From Haemaphysalis longicornis (taxonomy: Eukaryota > Arthropoda > Arachnida > Ixodida > Ixodidae), in contig CM023449.1 of NCBI GenBank assembly GCA_013339765.2, positions 34,423,702-34,487,701 on the forward strand: a stretch of DNA of 64,000 bases. Direction: 5' to 3'. Under the pieces are notes generated by a model. That model did no database searches, was not told where the DNA came from, and saw only the letters and a list, made by a program, of their open reading frames with translations. Shown in pieces: positions 1 through 46,800 of this stretch (its first letter is position 1; each line of letters begins with the position of its first letter). A program made the translations under genes and the position numbers.

Positions 1-36
1 TGTGCTTTTATTGCCTTCTTTGCGAATATTTTCCAG

Positions 37-33881
<33,845 letters not shown>

Positions 33882-33973
33882 TTATGCCAAAAAATACAAG
33901 AAAGGAGGATTGTGGACAATGTCTAGTAAAAATCCTCCATCGTAATTCACGGGAGGGTTCTTTGAAAATGGCA

Positions 33974-33979
33974 AATAAA
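33974..33979 (+). promoter_or_regulatory. candidate polyadenylation signal for M13 gene 1
   Basis: AATAAA 93 bases after the stop codon, the first canonical hexamer downstream. It is not confirmed by transcript data. Confidence 0.45.
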
Positions 33980-34079
33980 CTCCTAAATTCAAACCGACGC
34001 CTTGATTTTTGTGCATTTTATGCTATATATAAGAAAACGACACCATTATTGAAATTAAACACTGTTCTTGGCCACATGA

Positions 34080-34428
<349 letters not shown>

Positions 34429-34889
34429 TCCGCGTTGGTTCCTGGAGCTGCGGCGGTATCCGTCCTGAGTTAACTTCGCTTGGATGTTTGCGTAACCTCC
34501 GAGAAACACATTTGGTGCACCGTCAAGGCCACCAGATGTTTTGTCTTTCAACTTTAAGAGCAGAGACAACACGCCGCAGTAAAATACGAAAGAGCCTTTA
34601 CGGTGGAATGCCTAATGTCCTTTTTGTTGATGGCAACGCCACTGCACCGGTTGTCTTTCCGCTTCTTGCAAGGAGAGTATTGAAATTCAACTGCCCACGC
34701 TTCGGGAACAGCGAGCGCGTTGTTACGCCGAAACACCGGGTGCTTCCCTGTTGTACCAACAAGCGAACGATTCGTGCGCTTGAAACAGACGGTTGGATTG
34801 TTATACGAAGCTCACTCTGTTCTCCGTTTTCCATCTCTTTCAACGCCTGTACCCGAGACCTTCATGGTCGCCGCTTCAGCTTCGCCCAT

Positions 34890-35120
34890 ACATGGAACCA
34901 CTGCGTGTGTAAGCGTGAAACACAATGGTGTCGGTGGGTTTACGCTATTGTCGTCCGAGGGCCGTATGCTAGCATATGCCGATGACATAGCTTTCTTTTG
35001 TGTTGACAGTGCATTCAAGTGTGGAGACCGTCCTCGCCATTAAGAACTTTGCGAAGTTTCAGGCGTTTCAGGCACTGCCCTGAATTTTCAGAACAGCTGC
35101 GGCTCTTGGTTTTGAGAATG
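34890..35120 (+). mobile_element. non-LTR retrotransposon RT fragment (AYADD)
   Basis: Reads KHNGVGGFTLLSSEGRMLAY and then ADDIAFF, the catalytic (Y/F)xDD motif of reverse transcriptase. Downstream continuation (FAKFQAFQ, NSCGSWF-like) is in shifted frames. Confidence 0.65.
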
Positions 35121-35204
35121 GTACATGACACGTGATTGTTGCACAGGAATCCGTTGGAAAGTATGGAGCTGTTCCTCTCGGGTAGCTTCGCAATACCGAC
35201 CGCA

Positions 35205-35272
35205 AGAAGAAAAAAAGAAGGAAAGAAAGAAGGAAAGAAAGAAAGAAAAGAAAGAAAGAAAGAAAGAAGAAA

Positions 35273-35329
<57 letters not shown>

Positions 35330-35330
35330 A
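35205..35330 (+). repeat. GAAA tetranucleotide microsatellite
   Basis: Pure AAAG/GAAA array with minor interruptions; produces spurious Lys/Glu-rich frames. Confidence 0.97.
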
Positions 35331-35343
35331 GATCTGCATTGCT

Positions 35344-35870
35344 CGGAGCAGGCCGTGGAGGTACAGGGGGGATTGAAAGGAAAGCGAACGGAGACGCATG
35401 CTGCATCATCTGGCTGCAAAGTCAGTGAACTGCGCGCATGCGCACTTCTTCGAAGAGCGTTTAAGAGTGTGGCCTACACTTATGGGAAATGATTGATCAA
35501 GAAGCAAGGCCGGTCGTTTATTTTGAGGCTGCCTTTTCACGCTGCGTCGCCACTGAGCAGGATGATCATTGAAGGGCATCATGCTAGCTGCAATCAACCT
35601 GCTGCGCGCTTGGCTCCCGAATGTAGTAGATAACGAGGATGCTCAGTGGCGACAGAGCATAACAAGACGCTTTAAAATAAATGCCTGGTGTCGCTTCTTT
35701 ATCAAGCATTTCCCATAACAGTAGGCCACACACTCAAACCCTCTTGAAGAACTACTCATGCGCGCAGTTTACTGATAGTGCAGCTAGACGGTGCGGCATG
35801 CGTCGGAAGCTGTATGCTCCGTTGTTCGCCTTTCTTTTTAATCCACCCTGTGCAGCGCCAGACGCATGAT
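35344..35870. mobile_element. foldback-type element with about 160-bp inverted arms
   Basis: The left arm 35344-35500 is repeated in inverted, diverged form at 35700-35870. Shared blocks include AACTGCGCGCATG, GTGTGGCCTAC, TATGGGAAATG and GACGCATGC. The spacer of about 200 bases has no coding capacity. Confidence 0.72.
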
Positions 35871-36654
35871 TGCCGGATGCGGCAGTTGTCGACCTTCTGT
35901 GCCGGGCCGCCACACGTGTCTCGTAAACGGTCTCCTTTATGTCTTGCAGGTGTTGGCTTGTTCGTGTATCAAGTCACAGGGTTTTCGCTGGGTTACAGGT
36001 TTTTCACTAAATAGCCACACCAATCCAAGTCACTCAACCCCTCAACAGCAGTAGTGTGTATACTATAGATTTAACTTTGGCCAAGAGTCCACCTGACGTT
36101 GCAACCGAGCGAATAATGAGGACACACCAGTGTAAATCCCTGATATTGCGGTAAAACGTTATCATCTCTAGCGACGCCAAAGGGTGAAAATAAATGCATT
36201 TCCCTTACCTAACCCTTACCTAACCCCCCACGGCTTCGATGGTCATCTACTTTCACCCAGTGGAACGACTCCTCAATTTTTCCCTATTCCCTCATGTCCT
36301 GCACCATCCCGCAGTACTGATACCAAGACGCCCTCCATAGAGGGGATCAGACATGTGTCTTCCCCAATACGTCAAAACTTTTTTTCATATCAATACTTGT
36401 ATATACATCACTGTCACCATCATCATCTGTCTATGTATATTGCGTCTCTTATTGATCTCCAACAGCTATTGCCCCGGTGCGGCCAGAGACTAACCTTCGC
36501 GCCAGGAATTCTTTATTTCGTACCTCCATCCAAGTAGTTGTCTTGCCCTACTCTTGGTCTCGTCTTTCGGCATGCCAGCTTCACAGCGTGCTCGCACGGG
36601 AGTGCCCGCACGAGTGTGTCCCGTTAACAGCGTGCCTACTTGCCCGCGTGCCAG

Positions 36655-36900
36655 CGAGCCGATTGATTATGAGGTTTATCGCGCCGACGCTACGAAGGCG
36701 ATTAGGCGCACCGTAGTGGAGAGCTACGCATTAATTTCGACCATTCCGGGGAAATTGAGCGTGCGCCCAAATTTCGACACACGGGCATTTGCGGTTTTCG
36801 CGTTCAGGCAGAGAAGCAACCACCGCGACTGGGACCGAACCCGCCTCCTTGGCCTCAGCAGCACAACGCCATAGCAACTGAGCCACCTGCGGCAGGTTAT
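36655..36900 (-). mobile_element. tRNA-derived SINE, tick type
   Basis: Minus-strand head with A-box TGGCTCAGTTGCTATGGC and B-box GGGTTCGGTCCCA. Body shared with the 14 kb SINE (CGCGCCGACGC, GTAGTGGAG, ACACACGGGCATTTG). The GATTGATTATG end marks its terminus. Confidence 0.78.
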
Positions 36901-37744
36901 ACTCAACTTTTTAACAGGGTCTACAGTATTGGTCGGTTTATTATTACACATATCTTGGAGAGCCACGAAGCCTGGCCTGGTTTCTTGGCAAAAAGCCTGT
37001 CCCCCGCAATGTGATACCGGTAGCGCCGCCGATAAACACGTAACGCGAACACGTGCTTAAGCGGATACGGGCTACGATAAAGCAGTTTGGCAAAAAAAAA
37101 AAAGTGCGGATAGCGCGTCGAATGAATCTATTTATTCACCAGCAGCGAGACGAATCTTCATTTCAGTTAGCGTCGTCGACAAACCCATAGTGCGAACACT
37201 TGTCAAGCGTTCGGGCTGCAATGAAGAAACCCGGCCGAAAAAAAGAAAAAAAAAGGGTGAAGATTGAATGTCGAATGGAGACGCTAAATCAGCGAATCTC
37301 CTGCAACCGCAAAATGAGGACGTCGTTGTATACCCGTTCATAGGCACAAGCCAAGTAGCACATCCATGCATCTGAAAGTAATTAATATCCTCGAAATTGG
37401 AGCTCAGCCACCCAATCGTGTTTCCTACCCTATACATTTACAGTGAAGACACCTTCATGCTGATTAGGCTCGCTATATGAGCCCGCCTTGCCGCAAACCG
37501 TTTCCAGCTAACGCTTTTTGCCATTTTCCACTTAAGTGGTTACCGTTGCAGCCCAAACGGTTGTCGATCACGCCTTCGCCTCCTCCCTCTCTCACCAAGA
37601 CAAGTTTGCGCGACGTGAGCTCCGGTGTTTTAAAGGCATACGCGCCGGCACCGAGCAACAATATCGGGGAGCTGGTGTATGCGCCGGCTATTGAAACGTG
37701 CGCTGCATTTCGGACGAGCAAGCGGCCGGCGTGTAGTATATAGC

Positions 37745-37844
37745 ATGCTTAGAACGAAGGGCGCCGAATACACACTTACTGCTTCGCTGCTGCTCCTGTC
37801 AGCTGTCTGCGCCGCCGGACATGCGCTGGCCACGACGGGAAGAG
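37745..37844 (+). CDS. M13 gene 2 exon 1, signal peptide
   Basis: ATG at 37745, in frame up to donor gtaag at 37845. The same frame is open upstream to an ATG at 37679, but the 37745 start puts the hydrophobic core at the proper distance from the N terminus. It leaves one base for the next exon. Confidence 0.8.
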
Positions 37845-40800
37845 GTAAGAACACTGCTGCATATGCGGTAAAAGGATTTCTGCCAGACCTAATCCAAACC
37901 AGCGTCCAATATTACAGAGTTCTAGCTGACAGTTTTTGAGGTTCGCTATGCTCCCGACGGCCCGCTTAGAACAACCGAAAGCGTCGGCAGCAGAAAGGCT
38001 TTTAGCTAAGTGAGAACGGTATCTCGGTCCACGGGGAATGATTCGCGTGACAGGTCTTTTCTTGGGGGTGTGTAAACCAAAACTTCATCCAAAAGGAAAC
38101 ACAAGAATTTGTATTTGGTCACTCAAATAAATCAAAATACCGTGTTTTTTGCCTGATTTACATTTTTTTTGTATAATGTAGTCACTGACACGGTATAATT
38201 GTTCTGAATAATTTCGAAGAAGCCAATAAACTTTGGAATAGCCAAGACAAGGCTGTCCTTTCTTGGCGCTGCATAGAAGCAGCTCCGCGCTTCGGTCAGC
38301 GTTTTTCGAAACCTCGTTGAGGTGTGTGGCATCTTTGCCTATTCGGAAGCGCTTTAGCCATTTCGTCGCTCGTGCTCCAACTGACGAAACGGAGTTCGCC
38401 GTATAGCGCGCTCGTATCGCGGGGGGCAGCCATGTTGGAATTACACGCGGAAGCGGAAGCTGCAGCGACGGTCCGCTAGCGCCGTAGCGCGCCACGCATG
38501 CGCAATGGCGCTCCCCCTTGCTATCGGAGCTGAGCGGACCGTCAGAAACGGTCAGCTAAAACTCTCTATTATCCCCAGACAATTTAACACCCAGCGTGAT
38601 GGTGCGCAGCTAAGGCGTAGTGTCCGGAGCACGAGTACTCGGGTGCGAACTCGGCCGACATGGAACATGGTTTTCCTGACGGAAACGGAAGGGAAAAAAA
38701 AACGCCTGTGGGCCAGTGTTAAAGATACCTAGGAAGTATACAAACTAATCTGCAGCCATTCACTACCGCACGCCTCAAACCAGGTGTCGCTTCGGTGCTT
38801 ATAATTGCAATTTAAGGGGCCACCCACCGTTTTCTTTTTTTTTTTTTTTGCTCAATAAACATTTTTTTCTTCCTCCTCCCCCTCCTCTTCCTTGGCATCC
38901 ATTTAGTCGGCACAAAAGAAGTGCGCGAAACAAATGCAAATCGAGTCGACGGACACGGCCGATGATGTACTGAATTCTTTGCAGCGAACGAGCAGTCAAC
39001 GAAGAAAAAAGATTAGAAAGAATTTTGACGTGTGTCCTCACTCCATCACCGACATAAAAGATTGATAAAAACTGATACCGGAACAGGCAGTCAAGCAAAG
39101 TTTGGTTACGAACGAAGCGCGTTTACGACACACAAAACTGTGCCTTAGCACCAAATATCTTCCTTACCAATACGTCAGAAAATGGCCGGTTTAGGCCGTT
39201 CATGTGCCCACCTCTTTTCATAAGTCACAATTTTGAGTACGTGTCACAGCAAATAAGTTTCCTTTGGAGAAATCTACACGAATCAAAAATTAAGCTCTAA
39301 GGACACATGCAGCATAAGTGCATTGATGGTGGTCTTTGTAAAGAGTCTGAAATGAGTTACCGCGAGCTTTCTCGTATTCCTTTTTTTTTTTTTTTTTGAC
39401 GAGAGGTGACATTGACACTCCTCAGTTGTTTGTCTTCACCTACAAGAAGAACGAAAACTTGGACCATAAAGTGGGCCGGAAAAATTATTTCTGATGCGGC
39501 ACGCATTAGCACCGACCACCACTTCAAGAAAATCCGAAGACGCTCCCGCACTTCTCGGCTGGTTTCGAATGTAAGCACGCTAACGTCCACTTCAGCTCAG
39601 TAAAACTTTCTTGAGGTTGAGGAATAGATTAAAGGGAGAAACGTGGGTGGAGTCCTCTTTCCAGGGCCCCAGAAGTTCGGGCCCCGGCATAGGCCCTGTC
39701 GATCAGCTCGCGCTGGTCTTCCAAGGCCTGGTCAGGGTCGCCTCCCACGTTCCTACTGAACTGAATGAGGTGCGGTATTTTTCTCGGTTTGCTATATACC
39801 TGGGCAGTTCCAGACGGTGTGTAAAAGGGTGGCTTTATTGTTAAATTTAAAAGCCTTCACTAAATCTGTCCGAGAACATAAGCGCCAGTCTTTATTTGTG
39901 TCAGAATGTGTGTGTTTGTATTCTTCTTAGTATTTGTCAGGGTATTTAGTGCCATGTTAAGTGTAGGTAGTGTCCTCCTTTCAAGTACTTTGCGTTTAAG
40001 ACTGTTCTCCGTAGGTTTCCTATGGTGGAAGGGCGTAGGTAGGAGTGGTCGCCGTCGCTGTGGTTGGTAAGGCTTCTCGCAAGCGTGGTGAACTCCCCAC
40101 GGTCAGGTGCAGAGTCGACCGACCGGGCGCGTTCCGTGTAAAATAGCCCTTCGCTATGAGCATGGGCTGCTGCTGAACGATGCGCAACTACCGACGAGCT
40201 AACTCTCCTTGTCAGTACGGCCCCGCTATTCCCGAAAGTTTTCACCGGGCGCTTTGGCCCCCAGTGTTATTCCGCGACCAGCTGCATGGCTTCAGCGATG
40301 CAAGTGGCCACTTCCAAAGGTGGGTTGCTGCAGGTGTGTTGGACGGAACACCCAAGAAAGTATTGGCAAAACGGCCCTGACGTCTACACTTTCCCTAAAA
40401 TGATGCTCACAGCATTCGTACAGACAACCCTATTGCATAATTCGAGAGTATTAGCGTAGCAGCTAGCGTGCGCTAACGCTATACGGCGGCGGGTGCCGGG
40501 ACCTGACGGGGCAGGTGCGCATTCGTACCTGCTCGCCCTCTGCGCAGGCATGCGTAGTCGGGTCACGGGAACCCACCACTGTAGCGTTAGCGGACGCTCG
40601 CCGTTATGCTAAAACTCGACATTGTTCAAGCACTGCAAGCGGCATCTTTACGTAAAAAAAAATCAAACGACTTAAGGAGGGCACCTGAACGTTTAGCTTT
40701 ATTTAGGGACATATCCTTCTATAATAGGACTTTAATTGTGTCAACACCATCGGCAATCGGTATTTTGCGCTTTTGCACAATGTACCAAACTTTTAGACGC

Positions 40801-43800
40801 TTTCATTTCTTTTTTTTTTTTCATTCACAGCGTAACCGACATAGACTAATATGCCACGCTTTGTTTTTATTTTGGTATAGGCCTGTTTTCTTTATATTTT
40901 CGCGGCTGTAGCAATAGCGACTACATAATCGTTTATCTGCGCGGGAAAACTAGCGCCCAGAACCAAGCGGCTATACTTACGATGATGATGCCCTCAATGT
41001 TCTTTCACGTGCTATAATGAGCAATATGAAAGGGAACACAGGAAGACGTAGAAAACACCCTCAGACCAGCTATGAGTGATGCGCAGCGGCCGCCGTCGGA
41101 AACAAAGTAGAAGGGGGGACGCTGTTCTAACAACTGTCCCCATTCCCGCCGCGCGTCTTATCGGCTGTCCGACGATGCCATATTATCGGCGAAATGACGT
41201 AGGCTGCTGCTTTGTAGAAATGCCAGCGCGGTGGGAGTGCCAACAGTGAATGGAAGAGCGCCCTCCTTTCCCCCTTTGGTTTTCACAGCGCCATCCGCGT
41301 ATCGCTCCGAGTCTGTTTCGAGGCTGTTTGCCACGCGTTCCGGTGTTCCCTTTTATATTGCTCATAATAGTACGTGCTGGGGGGATTGGCCAGGGCTAAT
41401 CCCCTTATTGGACTTCCATAGGACTTCAAAATGCTGGTTTGTTTCGGCAAAAAAGACGGCCTGGAAATGAAAGTTCGCTATGATGTCTCGGTCTCACGAG
41501 CTGCTCGTACTCGTCGTCTTCTCCCCGCTAGGCCTACGCACCTTGTGTGTCTTCACGTCGGCTTCTTTCGTGCCATAGAGTTTCATACTAATATATATTA
41601 GTATGAAACTCTATGTTTCGTGCCACTACCCCCCAGCTGGGAATGTGCGAATGACAGCAGTTTCAGCTGCTTGCCCGCGAGCATGTTGGTAAAGATCAAG
41701 TTCATGCGGCACATGAATCAAACCGTGGCTTGCTTACCCCTCTTACTTCGGTGGCTCTCATCGAGTGTGGATGCAACTGGCTTCAGTTCAGGCACGGGGT
41801 GACACCGAGCGTACGATGGGCGTAATAGTCTTGGGGACATCAAACTTTATTCCTTAGTATTTCCGTTACTTAATGGAGAACACAAACATGAACGAACTTC
41901 ACCAGCTGATTACAAGCTTCCGTTTTTGCTGAAAGTTAATGCGACAACGTCCGCATGGCTAATTCTTTCCGCTCCTTCAGTCGTATCTTCTGCAGCTCTA
42001 TTGAAGCGAAATGCAAAGCCAAGTCAGTTCACACGACGTTGCACGAGCACGGAGAGACTCAAAGTGGTTTCGATGGCTCCACGTGAACACGAAAGTACGT
42101 ACGTCTCCAAGTTCCTACACCACAAATATTTCACGATCGGTGTGCCAGCGGCGGCCAGAAGACACCGAACACTGCTGTTGTGTTGCGCAGCTAGGAAAGG
42201 TTCTTTTCCCAAGCTCACTCACGACAAAGGCGTACGCGTGCATGAGGGTGAGTATTTTATCCTGGAATATAAAAGAAAATGGCGCAGCTTGCACCACCGG
42301 TACAAGGCTGTGCAGAATGCAGAGCTAACAGGCCATCTCCCTTCTTCGGAGACCCGGCTGTGTTGCACCTCACACGAATGTCCGAACTTGCCTCTGAAAC
42401 TTCTCCATGACTGCCAGTCCTGGATAGTTTTGTCCGCATGCTTTCACATCGCCCAAAGTAAACCGCCCACGTTAGCACGCGCTAGAACCCGCGGCAACCG
42501 GCTTCGCGAACTCGGCGTCTGTTGCATGAACTCGGTGTCTGCTGCACGAACTCGGCGTCTGTGCTGCCCACTTCAGGCGCGGACGCCTGTGGACTGGCGA
42601 GGGGAACAGGACGCGGAATACCGCGTCACCAACAGTGGGCAGAGTGTGCGGGGAAGTCGGGCTGGCCGACGCTGGGCGCTCCTGACGAGGCGACAGCTGA
42701 CGCGCAAGCCTGGACGACGCAGGGTGCTCTTCACAAGGTGCACGTTCACGTGCGCACGGCTGGGCTTAGTTTTCTGGCAGTGATCCATGGCAGTACTACA
42801 GTATTTTAAAATACGCACATGGGGACGCTGTAACTCAGGCTGCACGTTACAGCCCGTGCTGTAACATCCGGCCGGTGTTTTTATGCCTGACGGGTGGCCT
42901 GCCCATTTCCAAGTTGCTTAAGGCCTATGTTTTTCATTGCCATGTTGACTCTGCTCCGCCCGCACCGGCGCCGCCCCTGCCCGCCGCTGCCGCTTGACCT
43001 ATGCTTCACGCAGTATCTCCCTCCGCTCGCGCTGCGCTGCGAGGCAGAAGCCCAGCCCATCTCTCTTCCCTTGCCACTAACTCCCCTCTAAACTGCTCTT
43101 TATTGCCGCGCATGCGCATGAGGCCGCGCCGGGTGAGTTTTTTGCGTACACGAAACCGCTAATTTTTTCTTTTCCCTATCCATATAAGGCTTCGCTCTAA
43201 TTAGATCACATGCCTTGCTGCGGGCAAAAACGTATTCATGCGCTCGATCGTATACTTTATGACGAATTACCATCGCCATCATCATTACCACTAACCAGGA
43301 GATCGCATTGCCTGACGAATAATCCCTCCCGGTTCATCCTGCCTTTTGGCTAGACGTTATTTATAGTTTTAGTCCAGATGATTGGGGAGCAGTGCGCGAG
43401 TGCGCGCGTGCTTGTGAGTTTATGGACGCGCCTGTAACCACACGCACCGTGCTCTCACCAATTCTTTTCAAATGGAAAAAAATCCCGAATTTTCAGCCGT
43501 CTATCGAAGCCCATGTAACACGATCCTACGTAATCCAAAATGCAACACGAATAAAAATTAGCAGCGGCTTAGCTCGGATATGCCAGGATATACGTAGCGT
43601 GAGCTAAGGTTCAGCTGGTTATTCTTCGGTTTCCTGGTTGTCTAGGATTAGCTGATTATCATGCTTACCGCTGCTAAAACGATTTCCATTCCAATCTAGT
43701 CCAATCCAATCCAATCCAGTCCAGTCTAGTCCAGTCCAGTCCAGTACAGTCCAGTCACTCCTCATCGCGCATGCGCCGCACGGCTCTCCAGGAGTCACGC

Positions 43801-46800
43801 GAAACGGCTATGATGCGGCTCCGCCGCACCGTCACACTTGGATACTGCGCAACGGAGGCGCACAGCTGGGCACGCGCCGGCGCCAGTGCGTTTGCGCGGC
43901 TATAACGTCGCTCCTCTGGGATGCGCAGACCGGCGACTACTTTGTTCGGAGTAGTGGCAGGCACTTTTTGGGTGGGGAAATGTGTTTGTTTTCAAGGCAC
44001 GGTAGTGGTGTGCCTGCTCGATAGATAGGTGTCGGTAAGGTGGGGGAAGGGTGCGTCGGGCCCTGCGTCATTTCTGCATATGTCAGGAGGGAAGTGAATC
44101 TCTCCGAGGCGGTGTCTGCACTCCTCGTACCGCGTGTCATTTCTCGCGCGAGGTCATGCGCCATATCGTTCCCTTTCACTCCCAGATGGGCTGGAGTCTA
44201 TATGATTTGGATCTGTCGCTGCGGCGGGTGGCGGAGTAACATTGCGCGGGCCGCAGCGAGAACCATTCCGGCCTGGAAGTGCCGGCAGCCCTGTTGGCTG
44301 TCCGTCACAACAGTAGTAGCCTGGGTAGAGGAGATGGCAAGTGCGATTGCCGCCTCTTCAGCTTCAGCTGGTGAGAGTGTGTTGACAGAGGCAGTGATAG
44401 CCTGTCCTCCTTGGGCGGGGCTTACTGCCAAGGCGAACGCTGGATAGGAGAGGTATGCTGCCGCGTCTGTGAAGACCGCGTCAGCATCTCGACTGCACTG
44501 TCGTGAGATGGCCTCCGCATATTACGCGGCAGGGGTTGTACTTCAACGAGTTGTTTGAGTAGGTCGGGAAAGGGTATGTAGAAGTGGGCCATTGTAGCCC
44601 GCTGTATTTATTCCCAGATATGAGAGAACCTGGCGGCCCGCGTTGGTGAGAGAAAGCCGTCGGTATTGTTGTAAGAGATGTCCTTCAACTAGATCAGACG
44701 ACGTATTTTGGATACCGAGTTGAAGGAGTAGCAAGATGGATGTGTTTGTGGGAAGGCACAGTGCGCGCTTGCATGATCTTCGGATTATTGTATTGACGCT
44801 TTCTTCTTCGTGCTTGTTGAGCAGAGCATACGGAACTGCGTACGTGATGCGTGAAATAATGAAGGCGTGCACGAAGCGTGAAATCCCCTTTCCTGAGTCC
44901 GCACTCGACCAAGGAAGCCTGCACCCATTAAAGGGACCGGTACCTCCCGCATACGAGGCGTGTGCTGTACCTCTAAAAGACCAGTTTCGGAAAGGCAAGA
45001 AGTGGGCGGAAACCAGCCGTTCTCAACCCACAAGGTGGAAGAAAAAATTTCCAGATAGCGCCACTAGAGAATTCCGAAGCCTAGGCATAAACGGGTAAAT
45101 CAAAGTCTTCCCAGACGTCACTTATACCACGTGACCCCGCCATGTGACATCGCCGGCTCCAACCGAACAACCGCCGGCATGAAGCTACATGAAAAAAAAA
45201 ATTACACCCATCTCCCCGAAGGGAACCATGAGTAGGATGCGGAGCGTCATGGAGGTTCCGTTTGCGTTTCCGTGATGTTGGTTAGCCAAATTTGGTGGAA
45301 ATGTAGTGAACCCCGTAATGCTCATATATCCTACTCATGGTTCCCTTCGGGGAGATGGGTGTAATTTTCCTTATTGCATACGTATATACGCGAGTGAGAC
45401 GAGATTGAAGTGGTATCTAAAGGTCTGTTAGTGTTTGCGCTGATGCTCTCACTTAATTGCGTCAGCACACCCACTGACGGGGCTGTTGCTTCCATCCTAG
45501 TTCATCTGAAGAATCATGGAGTCAAGCGCAAGCACAACCGGAGTCAAGCGAAGCATGCGGCCAATCCCTAGGCCAATCCCTAGGGGCATCCTGCCAAAAT
45601 CATTATCAGAAGCGCTGCGGACGGGGCGACAGCAACGTACACGCCCTCCTCTTCGCAGCTTTGTCTTCTCCTTCTTCGTCTTCAGCGGTTCCCCTATGGG
45701 AAGATGACGACGGTGGCGCATGCGCAGGTGGCGTGCGGACGCCGGACCACCGCCGACGCCGCGGGACATACCCCCGAGCATAACACGCTCCGCATCTAAA
45801 AAAGTATCGTGTGTCACGTGCATGGTCACAGGCTGGGCCAACTGCGCAGGCTCGAGAAAAGGAAACGGCGTGGGAGTGGCTTCAACGGAGGTGCGCTTGG
45901 GAAGACTGGCTGCATGACGTCATGCCGTGGGCTAGTTAAACCCGAAAATTTTAGTCTGTCTTTGCCTGTCCCTATGTTGAACCTTTTGGCAAAAAATTAT
46001 GTATAATACTGTAAAGATAGCTTTAGATGGGCAGAACATATCGAAGACACTAAATCTTGAAACCCGCTTCATACTTGCGAACATTATTAAGCAAACAATA
46101 AAATATCAGGCAAATTAAAGCAAAACATGAACACACAAGTGGGATTCGCACTGTCCTTTTAACTGAAAATATATGACTGCTTGACGTTTGCTCAAGCAAA
46201 TAAAATATGCGCGTTGGGAACAATGTATCGACCAAAAAGTACAAAAAGCACTGGCGGTGCCCCCTCGGGGCAGGAATTCCAAGATTGCCTACAGTAACAA
46301 AATTTTCCAATAGATGGCGCGCGGGCAGTGGAACGCGGCAAAATTGAATGGGCTGGAGCAGACATCCACCGTGTTGATCGTGGGAGGAGCAAGCCAGTAG
46401 GGGAAGAACGTGAGGGTGGGCAGCGGACAGAAACAAGGTATTTGGGTGCACTTGGGCGCGGCAGGAAACCACCGTCTTTCGACGACATTTGCTGCGAAGT
46501 TTGTTCCTCCGTGTCCACACATGCGTTTCGGCCTTCGCACACCACGATATTCTACAAAAGCTGGCTGAAGAAAAGCTACGTTTGGGCTTTGGAAGGACAT
46601 CCCCATAACACGTAGCTTCGGTCTTGCTGAACGCAACTTGTGAAAATAACCTAACATTGCCGCGAACCATGCATTGGGTTTGTTTTTATGTTGTTTGTGC
46701 CGACCGGCTGCGCCGGGCTGTGTTATCTGGGTTATCCGTGTGCCAAGTGAAGCCCGTGTTCTATTCTTTATTTTTATGCCGCACGCGTTATTTCATTTGA

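Noticed and set aside
35125..35492. Lys/Glu-rich frames and Phe/Leu/Ser-rich frames on the other strand
   Set aside because: Translation of the GAAA microsatellite.
36202..36235. Telomere-like CCCTTACCTAACCC repeats
   Set aside because: Only about two units and not the canonical arthropod TTAGG array; too short to call an interstitial telomere.
37679..37744. Upstream in-frame ATG for M13 gene 2 at 37679
   Set aside because: It would put 22 extra residues before the hydrophobic core; the 37745 start gives a normal signal peptide.
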